Source: an uncultured Leucobacter sp.
GTDB taxonomy: Bacteria > Actinomycetota > Actinomycetes > Actinomycetales > Microbacteriaceae
Direction: 5' to 3'
Length of the DNA stretch: 15,732 bases
Assembly: GCA_945952575.1 (NCBI GenBank)
Contig: CAMFIY010000019.1
Coordinates: 1 to 15,732 of the forward strand
In this document: piece by piece, positions 7,514 to 14,742 of the stretch
Numbering within the stretch: position 1 is the stretch's first letter
How the letters are laid out: every line of letters starts with the position of its first letter
Position numbers and translations under genes: made by a program
The notes under the pieces: model-generated
Told to the model about the DNA's origin: nothing
Databases searched by the model: none
Seen by the model: only the letters and a program-made list of their open reading frames with translations

Positions 7514-8641
7514 ATGACCGAGACCGAGATCAAGAAGGGCCTCGCAGGAGTCGTCGTCGATTACACGGCGGTCTCCAAGGTGAACGCCGAGACGAACAGC
7601 CTGCTCTATCGCGGCTATCCGGTGCAGGAGCTGGCCGCGACCCAGCCGTTCGAGGCAGTCGCCTACCTGCTCTGGCACGGCGAGCTCCCGACGTCGGAGC
7701 AGCTGGCCGAGTTCGAGCGGCTCGAGCGCTCGCTGCGCCCGCTCGACCCCCGCACGGTCGCGCTGCTCGACACGATCCCGGTCGACGCGCATCCCATGGA
7801 CATCGTGCGCACGGTCGTCAGCCAGCTGGGCACCTTCGACGACACGCTGCACCGCCCCGGCGGCTGGACGGATCGGGAGCTGGATCTCGGCCGCTCCGTC
7901 TACCTCTTCGCGCAGCTGCCGACCATCGTCGCCGCCGTGCAGCGCCGGCGCCGCGGTCTCGAGCCGATCCCGCCGCGCGGCGATCTCGACTACTCGCGGA
8001 ACTTCCTCTGGATGACGTTCGGAGAGCTGCCGTCCGAAGCCGCGGTCGACGTGTTCCGCGTTTCGATGGTGCTCTACGCCGAGCATTCGTTCAACGCCTC
8101 GACCTTCACCGCTCGGGTGATCGCCTCGACGACGTCGGATCTCTACTCGGCGGTGGTCGGTGCGATCGGCGCGCTGAAGGGGCCGCTGCACGGCGGCGCG
8201 AACGAGGCCGTGATGCACATCTTCGACGAGATCCGCACCGCCGGGAACGTCGTGCCGTGGCTCGATCGCGCACTCGCCGAGAAGCGCAAGATCATGGGCT
8301 TCGGCCACCGCGTCTACAAGCACGGCGACTCCCGCGTGCCGACCATGAAGGCGGCCCTCGATGTGCTGCTCGCCGAATCGGGTCGGGACGACATGGCCGA
8401 GCTCTACGCGACGCTGGAGGCGGAGTTCGTGGCGCGCAAGGGGATCTACCCGAACCTCGACTACCCCTCGGGCCCGGCCTACCACCTGCTCGGCTTCGAC
8501 ACCGAGATCTTCACGCCGCTCTTCATCGCAGCTCGCGTGACGGGGTGGACCGCGCACGTCATGGAGCAGGCCGCGGCGAACGCGCTGATCCGCCCGCTCT
8601 CCGCCTACAACGGGGTGGACGAGCGGCACATCGGCGCTTGA
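7514..8641 (+). CDS. prpC: 2-methylcitrate synthase (bifunctional with citrate synthase possible)
   Basis: Condenses propionyl-CoA with oxaloacetate to form 2-methylcitrate, first step of the cycle. The protein is 375 residues, the short form typical of PrpC and archaeal-type citrate synthases. The catalytic triad of the family is visible: His226 in LHGGANEA, His265 in GFGHRVYK, and Asp316 in PNLDYPSG. The AEHSFNASTF segment (189-198) with His191 is also conserved. The start is ATG at 7514 with GGGAG upstream. It follows prpB by 48 bases and completes the prpDBC set. Many enzymes of this family also use acetyl-CoA; preference for propionyl-CoA is inferred from the operon. No propionyl-CoA synthetase gene is present in the window. 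Two hairpins after the stop probably end this transcription unit. Confidence 0.95.
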   Translation: MTETEIKKGLAGVVVDYTAVSKVNAETNSLLYRGYPVQELAATQPFEAVAYLLWHGELPTSEQLAEFERLERSLRPLDPRTVALLDTIPVDAHPMDIVRTVVSQLGTFDDTLHRPGGWTDRELDLGRSVYLFAQLPTIVAAVQRRRRGLEPIPPRGDLDYSRNFLWMTFGELPSEAAVDVFRVSMVLYAEHSFNASTFTARVIASTTSDLYSAVVGAIGALKGPLHGGANEAVMHIFDEIRTAGNVVPWLDRALAEKRKIMGFGHRVYKHGDSRVPTMKAALDVLLAESGRDDMAELYATLEAEFVARKGIYPNLDYPSGPAYHLLGFDTEIFTPLFIAARVTGWTAHVMEQAAANALIRPLSAYNGVDERHIGA

Positions 8642-8656
8642 CGCGCCGGCTCGACG

Positions 8657-8727
8657 CGGAGGGCTGGAGGATGGATCGCGCCCTCCGGCGGTGAGGGATC
8701 CCCCGCCGCGGTGAACGCTGCGGCGGG
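8657..8727 (+). terminator. Two tandem GC hairpins after prpC, candidate terminator
   Basis: The first stem is CGGAGGGC (8657-8664) with GCCCTCCG (8680-8687), eight perfect pairs with a 15-base loop. The second is CCCGCCGC (8702-8709) with GCGGCGGG (8720-8727), eight perfect pairs with a 10-base loop. Neither is followed by a T tract, common in high-GC actinobacteria but weakening the call. The position between the prpC stop and the next promoter fits termination. Confidence 0.45.
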
Positions 8728-8786
8728 CACGGCTCAGGAGAGCGATGCGCGTCGGCCGCGGGTCGGAAAATTGCAGCATCCGTCCC

Positions 8787-8815
8787 TTGCGCCGCTCGAC
8801 CGTGCGTCGTACACT
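8787..8815 (+). promoter_or_regulatory. Candidate housekeeping promoter of the LacI-kinase-ECF operon
   Basis: TTGCGC (8787-8792) and TACACT (8810-8815) are separated by 17 bases, matching sigma-70-type spacing. The -35 match is weak (3 of 6) and the -10 is moderate (4 of 6). The predicted start of transcription near 8822 falls on the first of the two tandem LacI-type operators, which is what simple autorepression would need. Confidence 0.4.
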
Positions 8816-8820
8816 TGCTC

Positions 8821-8845
8821 CAAAGCGGTTTGCCAAAGCGCTTTG
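8821..8845. promoter_or_regulatory. Two tandem LacI-family operators
   Basis: CAAAGCGCTTTG (8834-8845) is a perfect 12-bp palindrome with a central CG, the form bound by LacI/GalR proteins. One base upstream, CAAAGCGGTTTG (8821-8832) is the same sequence with one change. They lie 28 bases before the start codon of a LacI-family gene and over the expected transcription start. Autoregulation of the whole downstream operon is the natural reading. The 13-base centre-to-centre spacing is odd: two dimers would overlap on neighbouring helical turns. Confidence 0.75.
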
Positions 8846-8872
8846 CAAAACAACGGAGTGAGGAGATGCGCA

Positions 8873-9874
8873 GTGGTCTCCATCAATGACGTCGCGCGCC
8901 TCGCGGGGGTCAGCCCGACCACCGTCTCCCACACGCTCAGTGGCAAGCGGAAGGTCAGCGAGCACCTCCGCACGCGCGTCTACGACTCCATGCGCGAGCT
9001 CAACTTCGTCCCGCGCCGCGCCGCGCAGAATCTCGCCCTCGGTCGCACCAGCGTGATCGCGCTCGTCGTGCCCGACATCGCGATCGAGTACTTCGCGGAG
9101 CTCGCCAAGAGCATCGAGGGCGCGGCGGTCGAAGAGGGGTACAACCTCATGCTGGCGACCACCGGCTTCGACGCGGAGCGCGAGGCCCGCTACCTCGAGA
9201 TGGTGGCGTCGCGGGCGGTGGACGGGATCATCTTCGCCTCGGGCGCGGCGCTCGGCCCGCGCACCCGCGACGCGCTCACCCGCGGCCTGCCGCTCGTCCT
9301 CGTCGACGAGGAGATCGAGGGCATCGAGCTCCCGACCATCGTGTCGGACAACGAGACGGGCGGCCGCCTCGCCGCCGAGCACCTCTCGGGGCTCGGCCAC
9401 CGCTCCGTGCTGGAGATCCAAGGCGGTCACGCCCCGGTCACCAGCGTGCTGCGCAACCAGGGCTTCCGCAGGATCTGGGGCGAGAGCCGGGTCGTCATAT
9501 CCGACTCCGGCGACTACACGGCGGAGAGCGGCCGCGCCGCGGTCTTGCGGCACCTGGACGCGTTCACGAGCGGTGCCTGCACCGCGATCTTCGCGCACAA
9601 CGACCTCATGGCGCTCGGCGCCGTCGACGGCTTGCGGGCGCACGGCCTGCGGGTGCCCGAGGACGTCTCGGTGCTGGGCTTCGACGACGTCTCGCCCGCT
9701 CGGTTCAGCTTCCCGAGCCTGACCACGATCCGGCAGGACGTTCAGCGGCTCGGCGGGCTCGCCGCGGCGAGCCTGCTCGACGCCCTCGCCGAGGATCACC
9801 CGATCCCCGCGGAGCGGACGCTCGTGCCCGTCGAGCTCGTGGTGCGCGATTCGACCGCGGAGGCGCGATCATGA
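8873..9874 (+). CDS. LacI-family transcriptional repressor
   Basis: LacI/GalR regulator of 333 residues, the standard length. The N-terminal HTH reads SINDVARLAGVSPTTVSHTL (residues 2-21), followed by SGKRKVSE and a hinge near RRAAQNLALGRTSVIALVVPD. The C-terminal part is a periplasmic-binding-protein-like ligand domain with the usual ASRAVDGIIF, VSDNETGG, IFAHNDLMALGAVDGL and VLGFDDVSPARFSFPSLTTI segments. The start is GTG at 8873 with AGGAG seven bases upstream, which puts the HTH at the N-terminus. Its last bases overlap the kinase start (ATGA), so repressor and kinase are translationally coupled. It is the first gene of the operon and lies just after two CAAAGCG(C/G)TTTG operators, so it probably represses itself and the eight genes behind it until a substrate or phosphorylated product binds. 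Confidence 0.94.
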   Translation: MVSINDVARLAGVSPTTVSHTLSGKRKVSEHLRTRVYDSMRELNFVPRRAAQNLALGRTSVIALVVPDIAIEYFAELAKSIEGAAVEEGYNLMLATTGFDAEREARYLEMVASRAVDGIIFASGAALGPRTRDALTRGLPLVLVDEEIEGIELPTIVSDNETGGRLAAEHLSGLGHRSVLEIQGGHAPVTSVLRNQGFRRIWGESRVVISDSGDYTAESGRAAVLRHLDAFTSGACTAIFAHNDLMALGAVDGLRAHGLRVPEDVSVLGFDDVSPARFSFPSLTTIRQDVQRLGGLAAASLLDALAEDHPIPAERTLVPVELVVRDSTAEARS

Positions 9875-10797
9875 CGAGCCCCTACTCCGTCTTCCTCGGC
9901 GACGTCGCCCAGGACGAGTACTACCGTGCCCCGTACTTCCCGGTGGCGGGGGACAAGGTCATCGTCGAGGCGCTGCCCGTGCAGTTCGGCGGAAGCGTCG
10001 CCAACTCGGCGTCGATCTTCGCCCACTACGGGATGCCGACCTCATTCATCGGCCAGCTCAACTCGGGCGATCTGACCCAGCGGCTGCTTGCGCAACTCCG
10101 CGAGCAGGGGATCGACACGAGCCATGTGATCTACGACGAGTCGGTGCCCGATTCGCACTGCATCGTGCTGCTCTCGGGGGATCAGCACATCGTCGTCATC
10201 CCGACCCTCGGCATCACCCATACCGAGCTCACTCCCGAGACCTTCGAGCACATCGCCGGGGCGGAGTTCCTCGTGACCACGCTGACCGACGCCAAGCCGT
10301 TCCGGATGGGCGAGCTCGGCGCCGGCGAAGTGCTGGCCCGACTCCGCGAGCGGGGCGCCAAAGTCGTCGTCGACCTCGACGTCTACAACCCCGAGAATCA
10401 GGGATCCGGCCTGCTGCAGCACTGCGACATCCTGTTCATGAACTCGCTCGGCGCGCAGCGGCTGACCGAGTCGGGCGACTCGATCGCCGGGCTCCTCGCC
10501 GGCGGCGCACTGGCCGTGATCGTCACGCGCGACGCCGAGGGCTGCGAACTCCACACCGCGCAGGGCGTGCACCGCGTGCCCGGCATCCCGGTCGAGGTCG
10601 TCGACGTGACCGGCGCCGGCGACACCTTCACCAGTTCGTTCCTCTACGCCTACTCGACGGGCGGCGACCTCGCCGCCGCAGCCGAGTTCGCCGGCGCGGC
10701 CGCGACGCTCGCGGTCACCCGCGTCGGAGCCAGAGGCGGGCTCACGACCCGAGCGGCGGTCGACGAGTTCCGCCTGTCCCACATCCAGATCGCTTGA
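9871..10797 (+). CDS. PfkB-family (ribokinase-like) carbohydrate or nucleoside kinase
   Basis: ATP-dependent kinase of 308 residues, normal for the family. It shows GDVAQDEYY (about 10-18) in the substrate site, the glycine pair in VQFGGSVANSA (38-48), and DVTGAGDTFTSSFLYA (245-260) with Asp251 as the catalytic base and the GAGD anion hole. VIVTRDAEG (216-224) matches the family's VVTRGAEG with Asp for Gly. The family phosphorylates ribose, fructose phosphates, tagatose phosphates, ketodeoxygluconate, adenosine, pseudouridine and similar molecules; the sequence alone does not tell which. Its coupling to the LacI repressor and the following ECF importer suggests it traps the imported compound as a phosphate. 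It ends 61 bases before the S-component gene. Confidence 0.93.
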   Translation: MTSPYSVFLGDVAQDEYYRAPYFPVAGDKVIVEALPVQFGGSVANSASIFAHYGMPTSFIGQLNSGDLTQRLLAQLREQGIDTSHVIYDESVPDSHCIVLLSGDQHIVVIPTLGITHTELTPETFEHIAGAEFLVTTLTDAKPFRMGELGAGEVLARLRERGAKVVVDLDVYNPENQGSGLLQHCDILFMNSLGAQRLTESGDSIAGLLAGGALAVIVTRDAEGCELHTAQGVHRVPGIPVEVVDVTGAGDTFTSSFLYAYSTGGDLAAAAEFAGAAATLAVTRVGARGGLTTRAAVDEFRLSHIQIA

Positions 10798-10844
10798 CCG
10801 AATACTCCGTCCGGCACAGAGGCCGGTCGAAGAAGCAACTACAG

Positions 10845-10852
10845 AAAGGAGG
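10845..10852 (+). promoter_or_regulatory. Near-perfect ribosome-binding site of the ECF S component
   Basis: AAAGGAGG, six bases before the ATG at 10859, is an almost complete complement of the 16S 3' end and the strongest site in the window. It lies in the only sizeable gap (61 bases) between operon genes of region 3, so the transporter genes have a fresh, strong translation start not coupled to the kinase. Confidence 0.8.
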
Positions 10853-10858
10853 CCGACG

Positions 10859-11503
10859 ATGGCTTCCCAGAGCAGATTCGCAACACTGATGAGAGGCTAC
10901 GGCCGACTCACGATCTTCATGATCCCGATCGGCGTGGCCGTCAACTTCGTCGGCGGCCAGATCGCGCTGCTCCTCAAACTGCCGGTCTATCTCGACAGCA
11001 TCGGCACCATCCTGGTCGTCGCCGTGTGCGGGAGCCTGCCGGGTGCGCTCGTCGGGCTGCTCTCGAACGCGATCAACTCGATCACGTCACCGCCCACCTT
11101 CGCCTTCGCGATCCTCAACATCGCCTTCGGCCTGCTCGCCGGCTACTTCGGCCGGCTCGGGGTCTTCCGCGTCTGGTGGAAGACGCTGCTCTCGTCCCTC
11201 GCCTTCGCCTTCATCGGCGGCTTCTGCGGCGCCCTCATCACGATCTGGGTGTTCGGCGGCCTCGCGGTGGGCGGCGGCGCCCTCGTCGTCGGCGCGCTGA
11301 CCGCGATGGGCATGGATCTGAACACGGCGAACTTCGTGGCCCAGATCCCGATGGACATCCTCGACAAGGTGCCGACCGTGCTGATCGTCTACGCGATCAT
11401 CAAGGGGATCCCGCGCAGGCTGCTCGTGAAGCTGCCGCTCGGCTGGGTCTATCTCGGCCAGGAGAAGCCCGGCGCCAAGGCTCAGACGAACGCCGCAGCC
11501 TAG
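10859..11503 (+). CDS. ECF transporter substrate-specific (S) component
   Basis: Membrane substrate-binding subunit of an energy-coupling-factor importer, 214 residues. Hydrophobic segments lie at about 17-38, 43-60, 62-76, 82-101, 108-132 and 135-150, with another near 170-182, compatible with the six-helix S fold. LDSIGTILVVAVCGSLPGALVG, split over residues about 45-66, and SNAINSI (69-75) resemble the conserved helix 2-3 region of S components with a small-residue surface that meets EcfT. The C-terminal tail is polar and Ala-rich. I cannot place it in a vitamin-specific S family (not clearly RibU, ThiT, BioY, FolT or QueT). Followed directly by EcfT and two EcfA genes, it forms a dedicated group I module. 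The PfkB kinase upstream suggests a phosphorylatable substrate. Confidence 0.85.
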   Translation: MASQSRFATLMRGYGRLTIFMIPIGVAVNFVGGQIALLLKLPVYLDSIGTILVVAVCGSLPGALVGLLSNAINSITSPPTFAFAILNIAFGLLAGYFGRLGVFRVWWKTLLSSLAFAFIGGFCGALITIWVFGGLAVGGGALVVGALTAMGMDLNTANFVAQIPMDILDKVPTVLIVYAIIKGIPRRLLVKLPLGWVYLGQEKPGAKAQTNAAA

Positions 11504-11505
11504 TC

Positions 11506-12309
11506 ATGACCGCGACATCGCTCCCGGAGGTCGCCGACGGATACCGGCACCCTCGCGCCCTGGGCAACCCAATCCTCGATCTGAATCCGCTGACCACTCT
11601 CTGGGTGATCACGGCGCTGATCGTGATCGGGATCGCCCTGGGCGGGTGGGTGCCGCCGCTGGGCGTCTCCGCGCTCTTCGTCCTGATCGCCCTGTTCGCC
11701 GGGCGCGGGGGGAGCTACCTGTCGCTGCTGCTCAAGCTCTGGCTGGCTGTCGGCCTCATCCTGTTCGTGCTGCGCGCACTGCTGACCCCGGGGAAGCAGA
11801 TCCTGATCCCGCTCGGCCCGATCTCCGTGACGGCCGAGGGCATCGAACTCGGCCTCGAGTTCACGATGCTGGTCATGTCGATCTGCGGCGGGGTGACGCT
11901 CTTCTTCGCGCTCGTTCCGATGCGGCGGCTGACCATCGCCCTCGAACGGCTGGGCGTCTCGCCGCGCGCGAGCTACGTCATCCTGGCCTCGTTCCAGGCC
12001 ATCACCGACCTGGGCGCCACCGCCAAGGTGGTGCTCGAGGCGCAGAAGGCCCGCGGCGTCGAGACGGAGGGCAGCCTGTTCGTCCGCGTTCGCGCCTTCT
12101 TCCCGGTGCTCGCGCCGGTCTTCCTGAGCGCGATGTCCGCGACGGAGGAGCGCGCGATTGCTCTCGACGCGCGTGCGTTCAACAGCGCGGGGAAGCACAC
12201 GAGCCTGATCGAGCTGCCCGCCACCCCGAAGTGGGAGATCGTGCTCGCCGCGCTGCTGCTGCTCGCGGCGATCGGCGCGATCGTGGGAGGTGCGCTCGGA
12301 TGGCTCTAG
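11506..12309 (+). CDS. ECF transporter transmembrane (T) component
   Basis: EcfT scaffold subunit, 267 residues, the family's usual size. NPLTTLWVITALIVIGIALG (27-46) begins the first membrane helix; further hydrophobic segments lie at about 50-66, 73-92, 116-136 and 243-266. The two coupling-helix motifs that dock onto the ATPases are present as KARG (181-184) and DARA (221-224, LDARAFNS). The start ATG is two bases after the S-component stop and the gene overlaps EcfA1 by ten bases, so the module is translationally coupled. The polar N-terminal 25 residues are somewhat long. It transmits ATP-driven movement from the two EcfA subunits to the S component. Confidence 0.93.
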   Translation: MTATSLPEVADGYRHPRALGNPILDLNPLTTLWVITALIVIGIALGGWVPPLGVSALFVLIALFAGRGGSYLSLLLKLWLAVGLILFVLRALLTPGKQILIPLGPISVTAEGIELGLEFTMLVMSICGGVTLFFALVPMRRLTIALERLGVSPRASYVILASFQAITDLGATAKVVLEAQKARGVETEGSLFVRVRAFFPVLAPVFLSAMSATEERAIALDARAFNSAGKHTSLIELPATPKWEIVLAALLLLAAIGAIVGGALGWL

Positions 12310-13166
12310 CGGTACTGGAGGACGTGCACTTCACCTACGCGTACGCCGAATCGCCCGCGCTGAACGGGATCACGCTCACGCTCGAACGCGGGCTGCTGCA
12401 CGGCATCGTGGGCCTGAACTCGAGCGGCAAGACCACGCTGTGCGGCCTGCTGCGCGGAATCGTCCCCAACTTCCACAACGGCGATCTCACGGGGCGCACG
12501 ACGATACTGGATCGCGATCTCGCCGACTGGGATTCGGGCGAGCTGGCCACGACCATCGGCTGCGTCTTCGACAACCCCTTCACGCAGATCAGCGGAATCC
12601 GCGACACGGTGTTCGAGGAGATCGCCTTCGGCCTCGAGAATCTCGGCGTCCCGCGCGAGGAGATCATCGACCGGGTGATCGGGGTCGTCGAGCAGCTCGG
12701 GATCGCGGCGCTCGCCGACAAGAATCCGAACGAGCTCTCCGGAGGCCAGCGCCAGAAGGTCGCGTTCGCCTCGATCATCGCGATGGATTCCGATGTCGTC
12801 GTGATCGACGAGCCCACCTCGCAGCTGGACCCGGAGGCCTCCGAGGCCGTGTTCGGGATCATCGCCGGACTCAAGGAGCGCGGCAAGTCGATCGTGCTGG
12901 TCGAGCACAAGGTCGACCTCCTCGCCGAGTACGCCGACACGATGACGGTGCTGCACGAGGGGCGGGTGGCGCTCACCGGCGGGACCCGTGAGGTGCTCTC
13001 GGATCCGCGACTCCGCTCCTTCGGAGTCGCGCCGCCGGAGGTGACGGAGCTCGCGGAGCGCCTGGCGCAGGCGGGGCGACCGCTCTCGCGGATCCCGGTC
13101 ACGCGTGCGGAGGCCGTCGAGCTGATCGACGAGCGGATGCGGGAGGAGCGCGCGCATGGCCATTGA
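12300..13166 (+). CDS. ECF transporter ATPase EcfA1-like, canonical signature but altered Q-loop
   Basis: ABC ATPase of 288 residues. Walker A is GLNSSGKTT (38-46) with Lys44. The signature LSGGQRQK (146-153) is intact, Walker B is VVVIDEP (167-172) with Glu171, the D-loop is TSQLD, and the switch histidine is His203 in VEHK. The Q-loop region VFDNPFTQ has Asp91 where EcfA proteins normally have Gln (VFQNPDDQ), and Walker A has Ser-Ser for the common Asn-Gly-type pair. AFGLENLGV (109-117) matches the EcfA AFGPENLG motif. A tail of about 60 residues follows the core. The start ATG at 12300 has GGGAGG nine bases upstream inside ecfT; its end overlaps the second ATPase by 11 bases. It contributes the intact signature to the heterodimer. 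Confidence 0.93.
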   Translation: MALAVLEDVHFTYAYAESPALNGITLTLERGLLHGIVGLNSSGKTTLCGLLRGIVPNFHNGDLTGRTTILDRDLADWDSGELATTIGCVFDNPFTQISGIRDTVFEEIAFGLENLGVPREEIIDRVIGVVEQLGIAALADKNPNELSGGQRQKVAFASIIAMDSDVVVIDEPTSQLDPEASEAVFGIIAGLKERGKSIVLVEHKVDLLAEYADTMTVLHEGRVALTGGTREVLSDPRLRSFGVAPPEVTELAERLAQAGRPLSRIPVTRAEAVELIDERMREERAHGH

Positions 13167-13950
13167 ACTGAACGGGGCCGGGTTCACCTACCCGGACGGA
13201 TCCCGCGCCGTCTCCGGCGTCTCGCTGCGCATCGCCGACGGCGAGCGCGTCGCCGTCGTCGGGCAGAACGGCGCCGGCAAGACGACCACCGTCAAGCTGA
13301 TGAACGGGCTGCTCAAACCGACCGGGGGAGAGGTCCGGGTCGACGGCGTCTCCACGGCCGAGCGCACGACCGCCCAGATCGCGCGCACGGTCGGCTACGT
13401 GTTCCAGAATCCGGACGATCAGCTGTTCGCGGCCGACGTCCGATCCGAGATCGAGTACCTGCCCCGCTACCTGCGCTGGGACGACGCGAAGCGCGAGGAG
13501 CGAGTCGATCGCGCCATCGAGCTCACCGGCATCGGCGCCCACCTCGAGGCCAATCCGAAGGACCTGCCGGCGGCGATCCGGAAGTTCGTCGCGATCGCCG
13601 CGGTGCTCGTGTCGGAGTGCCGCTACGTGATCCTGGACGAGCCGACGGCCGGCCTCGATCAGCGCGGACTCTCGCTGCTCACCGCGATGCTCGACCGGCT
13701 CGAGGCCGAGGGGATCGCAGTGGTCACCATCACGCACGACATGCGCTTCGTGGTCGACGTCTTCCCCCGGGTCGTCGCGATGGCCGACGGCGGCGTGATC
13801 GCCGACGGCCCGCTCCCGACGGTGTTCTGCGACGACGACGTGCTGAGCCGCTCACGCATCCGGCGGCTCGAAGTCGCCCAGATCGCCCGGGACCTCGGGC
13901 TGGGCGACGCCGCGGTCAGCGTGGAAGACGTCGTCGCGCTCATCCCCTGA
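13156..13950 (+). CDS. ECF transporter ATPase EcfA2-like, degenerate ABC signature
   Basis: ABC ATPase of 264 residues. Walker A GQNGAGKTT (36-44, Lys42), the Q-loop VFQNPDDQ with Gln84, Walker B VILDEP (158-163, Glu162), D-loop AGLD and switch His194 in ITHD are all canonical. The signature is not: where EcfA proteins read LSGGQ, this one has LPAAIRKFVAIA (137-148), losing both glycines and the glutamine. The EcfA AFGPEN motif is also absent, replaced by IEYLPRYL (99-106). The downstream RKFVAIAAVL aligns well with the family's QRVAIAGVL, so this is substitution rather than a frameshift. It should bind ATP through its own Walker motifs facing the EcfA1 signature, leaving the other site degenerate. 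The start overlaps EcfA1 by 11 bases. Confidence 0.93.
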   Translation: MAIELNGAGFTYPDGSRAVSGVSLRIADGERVAVVGQNGAGKTTTVKLMNGLLKPTGGEVRVDGVSTAERTTAQIARTVGYVFQNPDDQLFAADVRSEIEYLPRYLRWDDAKREERVDRAIELTGIGAHLEANPKDLPAAIRKFVAIAAVLVSECRYVILDEPTAGLDQRGLSLLTAMLDRLEAEGIAVVTITHDMRFVVDVFPRVVAMADGGVIADGPLPTVFCDDDVLSRSRIRRLEVAQIARDLGLGDAAVSVEDVVALIP

Positions 13951-13971
13951 CTCACCCACGAGAGGATCGAT

Positions 13972-14715
13972 ATGCCCATCACTCCATACCGAGCGACGTT
14001 CACCCGAGCGCTCCCCGTCTTCGCGATGCTCCATCTGAAGGGCGAGGACCGGGCGGACCGTCAGGATCGCGCCCGCCGTGAGATCGACCTGCTCTGGGAG
14101 TCCGGGGTCGACGCCGTGATCGTCGAGAACTACTTCGGCGATGTGGACGACGTCGTCTGGGCGCTCGACCGCCTGCGCGCCGACCGGCCGGACGTGAGTT
14201 TCGGCATCAACGTGCTGAACGACGACTGGCGGGCGTTCGAGCTCGCCCGCGCCTACGGCGCGGCGTTCCTCCAGCTCGACTCGGTCGCCGGACACCTCGT
14301 TCCCGACGACGACGCGGCGTTCGCCGAACGGATCGCCGCCGAGCGCGCCGAGACCGACGCGCTCGTCTTCGGCGGGGTGCGCTTCAAGTACCAGCCGGTG
14401 CGCTCGGGGCGTGCCGTGAGCGAGGATCTGCGCCTGGGCGCGGAGCGCTGCGATGCGATCGTCGTCACCGGCGAGGGAACCGGGCTGCTGACTCCGACCG
14501 AGAAGGTCGCGGAGTTCCGCGCGGTCGTCGGCCCGGAGTTCCCGCTCGTCGTCGGCGCGGGAGTCACGGTCGAGAACGCCGAGACGCAGCTCACCGGCGC
14601 CGACGGGGTCATCGTCGGCAGTGCGCTCAAGGACACGTACGTGGACACCGGAGACGTGTCCGCGGAACACGCGGCGGCCTTCGTCGCCGCCGTTCGGGCG
14701 CTGCCCGCCCGCTGA
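13972..14715 (+). CDS. BtpA/SgcQ-family TIM-barrel protein
   Basis: Predicted (alpha/beta)8 barrel of 247 residues, close to the 250-280 of the family. Family features are FAMLHLKG (17-24, BtpA usually AMVHLxPLPG), SGVDAVIVENYFGD (44-57), INVLNDDWRAFELARAYGAAFL (split at about 79-100), the central RFKYQPV (137-143), CDAIVVTGEGTG (160-171) and the C-terminal phosphate-binding style loop GADGVIVGSALK (209-220). BtpA was named for photosystem I biogenesis in cyanobacteria, but SgcQ-type members sit in sugar operons of heterotrophs, and this gene is clearly of that kind. The barrel loops suggest a phosphorylated ligand, perhaps the kinase product. No reaction is assigned. It follows EcfA2 by 21 bases, with GAGAGG before the ATG. 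Confidence 0.82.
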   Translation: MPITPYRATFTRALPVFAMLHLKGEDRADRQDRARREIDLLWESGVDAVIVENYFGDVDDVVWALDRLRADRPDVSFGINVLNDDWRAFELARAYGAAFLQLDSVAGHLVPDDDAAFAERIAAERAETDALVFGGVRFKYQPVRSGRAVSEDLRLGAERCDAIVVTGEGTGLLTPTEKVAEFRAVVGPEFPLVVGAGVTVENAETQLTGADGVIVGSALKDTYVDTGDVSAEHAAAFVAAVRALPAR

Positions 14716-14742
14716 CGGCTCAACCATCGGAAAGGAACCACT

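Noticed and set aside
8711..8872. An earlier in-frame start for the LacI-family protein near 8711 or 8858.
   Set aside because: Those starts lack a ribosome site and would include the promoter and operators in the coding region; GTG 8873 has AGGAG and begins exactly at the HTH.
6389..9799. An open frame of more than 1100 codons on the minus strand opposite prpB, prpC and the LacI gene.
   Set aside because: It is rich in Arg, Val, Asp and Gly with no recognisable domain, a typical antisense artefact in GC-rich DNA, and it lies opposite four well-identified proteins with intact motifs.
10798..10858. A riboswitch before the ECF S component, as found for several vitamin transporters.
   Set aside because: The gap is 61 bases, has only a weak CCGG-CCGG pairing and a ribosome site, and shows no aptamer-like conserved structure.
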